Origin: Streptomyces sp. STR69
GTDB lineage: Bacteria > Actinomycetota > Actinomycetes > Streptomycetales > Streptomycetaceae
DNA length: 64,000 bases
NCBI RefSeq assembly: GCF_024519455.1
Contig: NZ_JALJRY010000020.1
Span: forward strand, 1-64,000
Direction: 5' to 3'
Part shown: positions 8,901-15,510 of the stretch, in pieces
Layout of the letters: the number at the start of each line of letters is the position of its first letter
How positions within the stretch are numbered: the stretch's first letter is position 1
Position numbers and translations under genes: made by a program
Notes under the pieces: model-generated
Databases searched by the model: none
The model's input: only the letters and a program-made list of their open reading frames with translations
Told to the model about the DNA's origin: nothing

Positions 8901-9998
8901 GGCGAGCAGTCGGGTCACATCGAGGGCCGCGCGGGCGAAGGGATACGTGAGTCCGCCCACGTGGTGGCCGTTGAGCCAGATGTCGGCCGTGTGGTTGACG
9001 CCGTCGAACTCCAGCCAGATCCGGCGCCCGGCCCCGGTACGCAGACCGCGCGGCAGCTCGAAGTCCCGCTTGTACCACCACGCGTGGCGCGACAGGGCCT
9101 CGGAGACACGGAGGTTGTTCAGCCCCGCGACGGGATCGGGCAGCTTGCCCTGGTCCACGAGCGAGGCCAGCACCGTGCCGGGGACGGTGGCCGGCAGCCA
9201 ACTGCTTGTGTCGAAGGACGACTTGGACAGCTCCGTACCGTCCGAGCCGGCCCAGTCGTCGAGGGTGAGCCGCCAGCCGGACTCCACCGGGACCGTGCCG
9301 TCCTCGGCCACGGCCAGCTTCGGTGCCGGGCCGGTGCGGGTGCCCCAGTCCGTCCAGCCCGTGGCCGACGGACGGTGTCCCTTGACGGTGCCGTAGACCT
9401 CGAAGCCGTTCAGACCGAGGGGGTTGGGGTTGGAGCGCCGGTTCGAGGTCAGCCGTATCCAGCGTGCCGTGACCGGGTGAGGGGGCTGGATGTTCACCAC
9501 TCCGCCGGTGCCCGCCGTGGTGCGGTACACGCCGGTCCAGGAGGTGTGGTCGGTCGAGGTCTCGACGACGTACTCGACCGAGTAACTGGACTGGATCTCC
9601 TTGCCTGTTGTGCCGTCGGCCGGGTTGCCCGAGGCGGGCGGGGTGAACACCGGGTCGCTCGCGTCGCCTTCGAAGGTGAGGCGGATCGACGTGACCTGGC
9701 ACGGGGTCTGCAGGTCGATCGAGATCCACTGGGGGTCGCCCGCTCCGGCACGCCACCCGCTGCCGCGTACGCCCGGCGGGTTGAGCCGGTCCACCACGAA
9801 CGCACCCGGCGTGGGCGCATAGGCCGTCGAGGAGACCGACACGGGTCGGTACAGGGCGAGTTCACCGGGTTGGACGGGGGAGGAGGGGGCGGCCGACGCG
9901 GGCGTGGAGAAACCGAGCCCGAACCCGGCCAGCAGACCGGAACCCGTGGTGACGAAAGCGCGGCGTGACACGTGTGGTGAACCCGACTGATCTGTCAT
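5955..9998 (-). CDS. Tat-exported GH2 glycoside hydrolase with discoidin domains
   Basis: This 1347-aa protein has a Tat signal (SRRAFVTTGSG, Ala-rich cleavage region near 37), then an N-terminal discoidin-like domain (~45-205), a GH2 sugar-binding domain (~240-440) and an Ig-like domain (~445-562). Residues 564-844 form an inserted discoidin array, followed by the GH2 TIM barrel from ~848. The proposed acid/base is E960 (WCGANEG) and the nucleophile E1023 (FHTEIG). The layout resembles exo-beta-glucosaminidase/mannosidase-type GH2 enzymes; the sugar specificity is not certain. The ATG has only a weak GGGACA upstream. It is divergent from the GH27 gene, with a LacI-type operator between them. 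Confidence 0.85.
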   Translation of the reverse strand: MTDQSGSPHVSRRAFVTTGSGLLAGFGLGFSTPASAAPSSPVQPGELALYRPVSVSSTAYAPTPGAFVVDRLNPPGVRGSGWRAGAGDPQWISIDLQTPCQVTSIRLTFEGDASDPVFTPPASGNPADGTTGKEIQSSYSVEYVVETSTDHTSWTGVYRTTAGTGGVVNIQPPHPVTARWIRLTSNRRSNPNPLGLNGFEVYGTVKGHRPSATGWTDWGTRTGPAPKLAVAEDGTVPVESGWRLTLDDWAGSDGTELSKSSFDTSSWLPATVPGTVLASLVDQGKLPDPVAGLNNLRVSEALSRHAWWYKRDFELPRGLRTGAGRRIWLEFDGVNHTADIWLNGHHVGGLTYPFARAALDVTRLLAPGGANALAVKITPMPVPGSPGDKGPAGESWVDAGANQMNLNSPTYLAASGWDWMPAVRDRAAGIWNHVRLRSTGQVVIGDPRVDTLLPDLPGLSVAELTVVVPVRNADTTDHRTTVSAAFGDIRVSKAVTVPAGESVDVVFTPEAFAQLRLHDPELWWPNGLGDPALHRLTLVASLDGAESDRRTTRFGIRQFGYEYEVPLPFANSGDAYTQSVTFDRQQARYVRIKCLTRASGWGYSLWTLAVRDSARPATDLALHAQADASSTDGDDHGAGNVTDGDPGTRWSSAYEDDQWIRVDLGSVQSFDEVDLVWEQAYAKTFVVQVSSDNATWTDAASVDNGAVPLPFNNGNASLQTEDFTPRTARYVRINCGLRNTSWGNSLWSLSVIDSTIPGTDLALRRTTTASTEDPDHPAAHATDGDPGTRWSSAYQDQQWIQVDLGVSKRFDRVAVLWESAYPKTYVIQVSDDADTWTDVKSVSNTPDPLKISVNGVRVLARGGNWGWDELLRRMPPERMDAAVRMHRDMNFTMIRNWVGTSDREEFFAACDEHGILVWNDFPNAWGMDPPDHDAFNSLARDTVLRYRIHPSVVVWCGANEGNPPAAIDQGMRKAVEEQVPGVLYQNNSAGGIITGGGPYGWVEPEKYFDPTTYGSKDFGFHTEIGMPVVSTAASLRNMTGDEPEWPIGGAWYYHDWSERGNQAPQTYKAAVEARLGTTTGLDDFARKAQFVNYENTRAMFEAWNANLWDNASGLMLWMSHPAWHSTVWQTYDYDFDVNGTYYGARSACEPLHVQADPEGQVIAVNHTRAGLRDAVVSAQLLDLSGRRLGGNRSARLDVAPAATAKAFSVPWTDDLPDLHLLRLTLEDGDGRLRSRNTYWRYRTPAAMRGLSGAPRTTMSATLGRVTRTGLTATVRNDGPAVAAMVRLSLTNGATGHRVLPTLYSHNYLWLLPGEAQSVTLSWPARALASGHPLLTVEAYNSRPATAR
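7467..8309 (-). repeat. Permuted discoidin (F5/8C) repeat array inside the GH2 gene
   Basis: Residues 564-844 consist of the C-terminal half of a discoidin domain (564-613, ending GYSLWTLAVRDS), a complete domain (614-754, ending GNSLWSLSVIDS) and the N-terminal half of a third (755-844). The period is about 140 residues (420 bp). At DNA level the segments near 7615-7655 and 8035-8075 are nearly identical. The array interrupts the chain between the Ig-like domain (RFGIRQFGYEYE) and the barrel (LKISVNGVRVLARGGNWG). Confidence 0.75.
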
Positions 9999-10030
9999 GA
10001 GCGTGATGTCCCATCAAAAACCGGCGGCAC

Positions 10031-10044
10031 TGACAACGTTGCCA
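10031..10044. promoter_or_regulatory. LacI-type operator between divergent GH2 and GH27 genes
   Basis: TGACAACGTTGCCA is a near-perfect 14-bp palindrome (one mismatched pair) with the central CG typical of LacI-family operators. It lies 32 bp before the GH2 start and 178 bp before the GH27 start. Which LacI-type protein binds is unknown; none is encoded inside this galactose locus, the nearest being those at 4333 and 33638. Confidence 0.55.
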
Positions 10045-10090
10045 AAGGCTGGGACGCGAGGGAAGCTGTGTCAACCCTTGGGGCGACCTT

Positions 10091-10120
10091 CTAATAAATT
10101 AGGAATTAATATTGACAGGG
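10091..10120 (+). promoter_or_regulatory. AT-rich control element, copy 1, upstream of GH27
   Basis: This 30-bp AT-rich segment is very unlike the surrounding GC-rich DNA. It matches copy 2 at 12345-12374 closely, with only a few mismatches, mostly near the ends. The shared core is AATAAATTAG-N-AATTA followed by TTGAC. The TTGACA at 10112-10117 could be a -35 box. The element lies about 100 bp before the GH27 start. Confidence 0.6.
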
Positions 10121-10221
10121 TTTCGGCCGCACGCCACAGTCGTCGCCGTGGCGCGGCCGGCCCCCTGTTGAAGTGCGGCCCGCGTCACGTCCTCCTGCTT
10201 CCCAACCCTCGGGAGAGGCAA

Positions 10222-12351
10222 GTGACTTCACATCCGCAGGTCCGCACACCCGCGGTAACGAGACTGACCCGCCGGGCCACCGTCATCGCCATCGCGACCG
10301 TGCTGGCGGCGACCGCGGCCCCGGCCGCCACGGCACGGACCGGCGCCGACCAGGGCGCGCCCGACTACTACGACAGCGGTCTCGCACCGACGCCCTACAT
10401 GGGCTGGAACACCTACTACGGGCTCGGCGCGCCCACCGAACAACAGGTGCGCTCCGTCGCGGACAAGCTGGTCAGCAGCGGTCTGCGGGACAGCGGCTAC
10501 GACATCGTGTGGCTGGACGGCGGCTGGCAGGCCGACAACCCGCGTAACGCGCAAGGCCAGTTGGTCGCCAACCCGGACCGCTTCCCCTCCGGCATCCCGG
10601 CGCTCGTCTCCTATCTCCACAAACGCGGACTGGGCGCGGGCATCTACACCGACGCCGGAGCCTACGACGGCGGCAAGAGCTGCGGGTTGGGCAGCCGCGG
10701 GTACTACGACCAGGACGCACGGCAGTTCGCCAACTGGAAGATCGACGCGGTCAAGGTCGACTTCCTGTGCGGAATCGGCGCCAAGCTCGATCCGGGCCCG
10801 GCCTTCAAGGAGTTCAGCGACGCGGTCGCCAAGTCCGGCCGCAAGATGCTGCTCAACCTCTGCAACCCGCTCACCGACGACTGGGGCCTGCCGCACACAC
10901 CGGAGCAGGACGCGCACAACACCTACGTCTACGGCCCGACGACCGCCGACTCCTGGCGCACCGGCACGGACATCGCCTGGGGCACACCGAGCCCGGGTCA
11001 GTGGCCCAACGTGCTGCGCAACATGGACGCCAACGCCTGGCACCCCGAGGCACAAGGGCCCGGCCACTACAACGACCCCGACTACCTCATCCCGATGCGC
11101 AAGATGACCGACGGGTCGTACGAGCTCAGCCAGGAGGAGTCGACCAGCCAGTTCGTGATGTGGGCCGAGATGGGCTCACCGCTCGTCCTCGGCTCCGACC
11201 CCCGCACCCTGTCCGACGCGATGTTGGCCATCCTGCGCAACCCTGAGATCATCGCGGTCGACCAGGACCCGCTGGCCGTCCAGGGCGTGCGCGTGGCGAC
11301 CGACTCGGCCGGGGACGTGTACAGCAAGGTGCTGGAGGGACGTGGGCAGCGCGCGGTCGTGCTGCTCAACCGGTCGGACCAACCCGCCCTGCGCACCGTG
11401 CAGTTCGCGGACACCGGGCTCGGCGGGGCGGTGCGGGTCCGGGACCTGCGGGCGCGCGCCGACCGGGGCACCCACACGGGGTCGTACACCGTCGAGGTCC
11501 CCGCGCACGGCACCGCGTTCCTGAAATTGACCGGCGTCGATGCCCTGCCCGGTACGAATCTGGGGCAGCAGACCACGGCGAGTCCGGCGGTCGTGAATGA
11601 CGGTGGCACGCCGACCATCTTCCTGCGCGGCCCGCACGGCTCGCTCGTTCAGCAGGCCGATGGCCAGGCGAAGGACCTCGCAGGTCCCACGAAGGGCCGG
11701 ATGCTCGGCCAGCCCGCCGCGTACGCCTCGGCCGGCGGCCGGATCGACGTCTTCGTGCGCGGCACCGACTCGCGGGTGTACCGGCGGGTGTTCACCGCCG
11801 GCCGCTGGGGCGCCTGGCAGGGTCTCGGCGGGCAGGTCGCCGACGCGCCCTCGGTCGCGTTCACCGATCCCGCGCACTGGACCCTGTTCGCCACCGGACC
11901 CGACGGACAGGTCATGCAGCGCGGCCCGTCGACCGCGTGGTCCTCGCTCGGCGCACCCGGTGGCCGGGCGGTGTACGGGCGGCCTTCCGCGGTCGTGGAC
12001 TCCCAGCGTCGGGTCCATGTCGCCGTGCGCAGCGCGGCCGACGACGTGTGGACCCGGTCCCGGGACACATCGGGGGAGTGGTCGCCGTGGAGCTCGCTCG
12101 GCGGGACCATCAGCGGCAGCCCGACGCTGGTCGCTGTGGGGGACGCCGTGGTGCTGTACGCGCGGGCCGCCGACTACACGCTCTGGCAGCAGCGGTACGA
12201 GAACGGCGCCTGGCAGGGGTGGACCAAGCAAGTGGCCTTCCCCAGCGCCGCGTTCGACGGTGCGCTCGGTGCGGTGGCAGGGACCGGTGGAGCGGTCGAC
12301 GCGGTGTACCTGGGCGTTGACGGCTACGTGCACCGGACTCAGTTCAAATAA
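10222..12351 (+). CDS. Secreted GH27 alpha-galactosidase with C-terminal propeller-like lectin module
   Basis: This 709-aa protein starts at GTG 10222 behind GGGAGAGG. Residues 1-38 form a signal peptide (basic n-region, Ala-rich core). The GH27 barrel runs ~50-350: PYMGWNTYYG, WLDGGW, the nucleophile D180 in AVKVDFLCG and the acid/base D285 in GHYNDPDYL. A C-terminal beta domain follows. From ~440 to the end there are five or six repeats of the type FVRGTDSRVYRR...GRWGAWQGLGG, which resemble a PLL-like lectin propeller. The enzyme should release alpha-galactose outside the cell, feeding the transporter and GH36 enzyme encoded downstream. Control is suggested by the AT-rich element at 10091. 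Confidence 0.88.
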   Translation: MTSHPQVRTPAVTRLTRRATVIAIATVLAATAAPAATARTGADQGAPDYYDSGLAPTPYMGWNTYYGLGAPTEQQVRSVADKLVSSGLRDSGYDIVWLDGGWQADNPRNAQGQLVANPDRFPSGIPALVSYLHKRGLGAGIYTDAGAYDGGKSCGLGSRGYYDQDARQFANWKIDAVKVDFLCGIGAKLDPGPAFKEFSDAVAKSGRKMLLNLCNPLTDDWGLPHTPEQDAHNTYVYGPTTADSWRTGTDIAWGTPSPGQWPNVLRNMDANAWHPEAQGPGHYNDPDYLIPMRKMTDGSYELSQEESTSQFVMWAEMGSPLVLGSDPRTLSDAMLAILRNPEIIAVDQDPLAVQGVRVATDSAGDVYSKVLEGRGQRAVVLLNRSDQPALRTVQFADTGLGGAVRVRDLRARADRGTHTGSYTVEVPAHGTAFLKLTGVDALPGTNLGQQTTASPAVVNDGGTPTIFLRGPHGSLVQQADGQAKDLAGPTKGRMLGQPAAYASAGGRIDVFVRGTDSRVYRRVFTAGRWGAWQGLGGQVADAPSVAFTDPAHWTLFATGPDGQVMQRGPSTAWSSLGAPGGRAVYGRPSAVVDSQRRVHVAVRSAADDVWTRSRDTSGEWSPWSSLGGTISGSPTLVAVGDAVVLYARAADYTLWQQRYENGAWQGWTKQVAFPSAAFDGALGAVAGTGGAVDAVYLGVDGYVHRTQFK

Positions 12352-12374
12352 ATTAGTAATTATTCTTGACGTGG
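12345..12374 (+). promoter_or_regulatory. AT-rich control element, copy 2, upstream of the ABC/galactose operon
   Basis: This is the second copy of the 30-bp element. It contains AATTAGTAATT, a perfect palindrome around a central G, followed by TTGAC (12366-12370). It overlaps the GH27 stop codon (TAA 12349-12351) and lies 56 bp before the binding-protein start. The operon-encoded FadR-type regulator (18428) is the nearest candidate to bind both copies; that is inference. Confidence 0.6.
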
Positions 12375-12429
12375 TGGGGACGCCACGCGAACCTGGATCC
12401 GCCCGCGAGGGATCCACAGGGAGCCATCC

Positions 12430-13725
12430 ATGACCAACGTCCATCAGCCGGACAGACGCCGGTTCCTCGCCGGGCTCGGCGGCGCCGGAGCGGCGGCACT
12501 GCTCAGCGGCTGTGTCACCTCGACCTCCACCGGCAAGAGTTCCTCGAAGGGTGCGGTGACCCTCCAGTCCAACCTCTCCGCCCCGCAGGCCAAGGCCGCG
12601 ATGGAGGACCTCGTCGCCGCCTACGCCAAGAAGGGGTCCGAGAAGGCGAGCCTCAACACGGTCGCCGCGGAGACCTACCGCACCCAGCTGCCGACGTACC
12701 TCACCTCGGCCAACCCGCCCGACGTGTACACCTGGTACCCCGGCTCGGTGGCGGACGCGTACGCCAAGAAGAACCTGCTGCTCGACCTCGACGACGCGTG
12801 GACCACCTCGCCCGACCTCAAGCGCTACTCCAAGGCGCTCAACACGCTCTGCACGTCGACGAGTTCGGGCAAGAAGATCTTCGTGCCCAGCACCTACTAC
12901 TGGTGGGGCATGTTCTACCGGAAGTCCAACTTCGCCAAGTGGGGCGTCAGCGAGCCCAAGAGCTGGGACGACTTCCTCGACCTGTGCGACAAGCTCAAGA
13001 GCAAGGGCGTCAACCCGATCGGTCTCGGCGCCGGCGGCGGCACCGCCTGGGTCGCCTCGGCGTGGTTCGACTACCTCGACATCCGGATCAACGGCGCCGA
13101 GTACCACCGCCAACTCCTCGCCGGGAAGCACAGGTTCACCGACCCCGAGGTACGCAAGGTCTTCGACCGCTGGCAGGAGGTGCTGCCGTACTTCGACCCG
13201 AACGGCGCCGCCGTCGCCTTCCAGGACGCCACCACCTCCCTGCTCAACGGCCGCAGCGGCATGATGCTCATCGGCACCTTCTTCGCCGACGCCGCCCCCA
13301 AGGACGCCCTCGACGACATCGACTTCTTCCGCTTCCCCGTCATCGACGCGAAGGTCCCGCTCGCCGAAGAGGCGCCGGTCGACGGCTACTTCGCCAGCGC
13401 CCGCACCGGCCGCCACGACCAGGTCATCGACCTGATGAAGTACCTCGCCACCGCCGAGGCCCAGGAGATCTACATCAAGGGCTCCTCCGGCACCGTCCTG
13501 CCCTGCCACCCCGACGCGAAGGACTCGGGCACGGCGCTGGTCAAGAAGGGCCGCGCGCATGTCGCGGCGGCGGCCGAGATCACCCAGTTCTTCAACCGTG
13601 ACTCCAGCGACGCCCTCCAGCCCACCGCCGACAACGCGTTGACCAAGTTCCTGGCCAAGCCCAAGTCGATCGGGAGCATCCTCACCGACTGGCAGCGCGA
13701 TGCCGAGAAGATCTGGAACGCCTGA
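12430..13725 (+). CDS. Sugar ABC transporter substrate-binding lipoprotein
   Basis: This 431-aa protein has a twin-arginine-like start (DRRRFLAGLGG) and a lipobox LLSGC, so it should be a membrane-anchored extracellular binding protein. The body matches family 1 sugar-binding proteins (MalE/UgpB type): PPDVYTWYPGSVADAYAKK and WWGMFYRKSNFAKWGV are typical. It begins the transport operon, with the two permease genes directly downstream. No ATPase gene is present; like many Streptomyces sugar transporters it probably uses a shared MsiK-type ATPase encoded elsewhere. A galactose or alpha-galactoside substrate is inferred from the neighbours. Confidence 0.9.
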   Translation: MTNVHQPDRRRFLAGLGGAGAAALLSGCVTSTSTGKSSSKGAVTLQSNLSAPQAKAAMEDLVAAYAKKGSEKASLNTVAAETYRTQLPTYLTSANPPDVYTWYPGSVADAYAKKNLLLDLDDAWTTSPDLKRYSKALNTLCTSTSSGKKIFVPSTYYWWGMFYRKSNFAKWGVSEPKSWDDFLDLCDKLKSKGVNPIGLGAGGGTAWVASAWFDYLDIRINGAEYHRQLLAGKHRFTDPEVRKVFDRWQEVLPYFDPNGAAVAFQDATTSLLNGRSGMMLIGTFFADAAPKDALDDIDFFRFPVIDAKVPLAEEAPVDGYFASARTGRHDQVIDLMKYLATAEAQEIYIKGSSGTVLPCHPDAKDSGTALVKKGRAHVAAAAEITQFFNRDSSDALQPTADNALTKFLAKPKSIGSILTDWQRDAEKIWNA

Positions 13726-13726
13726 C

Positions 13727-14662
13727 ATGGCTGTCCTGACCGCGCCCGACCGGACGTCCCCGGCCCGAACGCCCGACCGGGGCAAGCGGGTTCGGGGCCC
13801 CCGGCGCACACCCCCGCTGGTCCTCGCGTTCGTCCTGATGCCACTTCTCGTCGAGGCGGTGTGGGTGTTCTGGCCCGCCGTGCAGGGCTTCTACCTCGCC
13901 TTCACCCGCTGGGACGGCGTCTCCCCACCCCAGTTCATCGGCCTGGGCAATTTCCGGGAGATGGCCCACGACGACGTCTTCCGCAGCGCGACGGGCCACA
14001 CCGTCCTGTGGCTCGTCCTCTTCGGCGGCCTGTCCGCCCTGCTCGGCCTCGCCGCCGCGCTCCTGCTCCAACAGGAGCGCCGTGGCGTCGGCTTCTACCG
14101 CGCGGCCATGTTCCTGCCGGTCGTCTTCTCCCTGGTCGCCACGGCTCTCGTCTGGCAGGCCATCTACCAGCCCGACGGCGTCCTCAACCAGCTCCTCCAG
14201 TCCGTCGGCCTCGGCAGCCTCCGCCACGCCTGGCTCGCCGACCAGGACACCGCCCTCTACGCCGTGATCGTGCCCGCGCTCTGGCGTCAGATCGGCTATG
14301 TGATGGTCCTCTACCTGGCCGGCCTCAAGGGCATCGACCCCGCCCTGTACGAGGCCGCCAAGGTCGACGGCGCCAGCGCCTGGCAGCGCCTGCGACACGT
14401 CACCCTGCCCCAACTCCGCAGCGTGAACGCGGTAGTTCTGTCCGTCATCGTCATCGACTCGCTGCGCTCCTTCGACGTCGTGTGGTCACTGACCCGCGGC
14501 GGCCCCTACCACTCCTCCGAGCTCCTGAGCACCTACATGTACTCAACGGCCTTCCAGTCCCTGCGACTCGGCTACGGCTCCGCACTCGCCGCCGTCATCT
14601 TCGTGCTGGCCTTCGGCGTCATCTGCTCCTACCTCGTCCGTGCGTTCCGGGAGGCCGACTGA
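13727..14662 (+). CDS. Sugar ABC transporter permease (MalF/UgpA type)
   Basis: This 311-aa protein has about six membrane segments and the permease coupling motif EAAKVDGASAWQRLRHVTLP, which contacts the ATPase. The start at ATG 13727 is one base after the binding-protein stop, indicating translational coupling; an open stretch to the left is only overlap with the previous gene. The stop overlaps the next permease start as ATGA. It forms the membrane channel with the following gene product. Confidence 0.9.
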   Translation: MAVLTAPDRTSPARTPDRGKRVRGPRRTPPLVLAFVLMPLLVEAVWVFWPAVQGFYLAFTRWDGVSPPQFIGLGNFREMAHDDVFRSATGHTVLWLVLFGGLSALLGLAAALLLQQERRGVGFYRAAMFLPVVFSLVATALVWQAIYQPDGVLNQLLQSVGLGSLRHAWLADQDTALYAVIVPALWRQIGYVMVLYLAGLKGIDPALYEAAKVDGASAWQRLRHVTLPQLRSVNAVVLSVIVIDSLRSFDVVWSLTRGGPYHSSELLSTYMYSTAFQSLRLGYGSALAAVIFVLAFGVICSYLVRAFREAD

Positions 14663-15510
14663 TGTCCGCCAACTCCACGGCCCTGCGCCGCAAACGGGCC
14701 GCGACCGCCGGATTCCACCTGGGCGCGGGCGCGTTGGCGATCCTGTGGCTGCTGCCCATCGCCCTGGTCCTGGTGACCAGCCTGCGTTCCTTCGACGACA
14801 TCGCCGCGCACGGCCTGGGCAGCTGGCCGCGCTCCTTCACCCTCGGCAACTTCCGCCAGGCCTGGGTCGACGGCGGCCAGCAACGCGCCCTCATCAACAG
14901 CCTGATCGTCACGATTCCGTCCGTCCTGATCACGCTGGCCCTCGCCTCGATGGCCGCGTTCGCCCTCAGCCGCTACGAACTCCCCTTCCGCCGCTCCCTG
15001 TTGCTCCTCATGCTCGGCGGCAACCTCCTCCCGCCGCAGATCCTCCTCATCCCGGTGTCCAAGCTCAGCGAGGTGATGGGCGTCTTCGACACCCTGCCCG
15101 CGCTCATCGGCGTACAGATCGGCTTCGGCGTCGGCTTCTACGTCTTCGTCCTGCACGGGTTCATGCGGTCGATCCCGGCGGAGATCCAGCAGGCTGCGGT
15201 CGTAGACGGCGCAGGACCCTGGCAGATCTTCTGGCGGATCATCCTCCCGCTGACCCGCCCCGCCCTCGCCGCGCTCAGCGCCCTGTCCTTCACCTGGATC
15301 TTCAACGACCTGCTCTGGGCCATCACCGTCCTGCGCAGCGACACCAAGATGCCGATCACCGCCGCCCTCATCGGACTTCAGGGCCAGTTCGTCTCGATGT
15401 GGAACGTCATCGCGGCCGGCTCCGTCATCGCCGCCGCACCCACCGTCGCCGTGTTCCTGCGCTTCCAGCGGCACTTCGTGGCCGGCCTCAACCTCGGGGC
15501 GGTCAAGTGA
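14662..15510 (+). CDS. Carbohydrate ABC transporter permease (MalG/UgpE type)
   Basis: This 282-aa inner-membrane protein has a hydrophobic first segment (GALAILWLLPIALVLVTSL) and the coupling loop EIQQAAVVDGAGPWQIFWRI, which follows the EAA pattern. The start ATG 14662 overlaps the preceding stop by four bases, and the stop overlaps the GH36 GTG start. It completes the heterodimeric sugar permease. Confidence 0.9.
   Translation: MSANSTALRRKRAATAGFHLGAGALAILWLLPIALVLVTSLRSFDDIAAHGLGSWPRSFTLGNFRQAWVDGGQQRALINSLIVTIPSVLITLALASMAAFALSRYELPFRRSLLLLMLGGNLLPPQILLIPVSKLSEVMGVFDTLPALIGVQIGFGVGFYVFVLHGFMRSIPAEIQQAAVVDGAGPWQIFWRIILPLTRPALAALSALSFTWIFNDLLWAITVLRSDTKMPITAALIGLQGQFVSMWNVIAAGSVIAAAPTVAVFLRFQRHFVAGLNLGAVK

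Noticed and set aside
11176..13809. Very long open frame on the minus strand across the GH27 and binding-protein genes
   Set aside because: It is antisense to two well-supported genes, has a low-complexity Arg/Gly/Val/Asp composition and no domain. It arises from high third-position GC.
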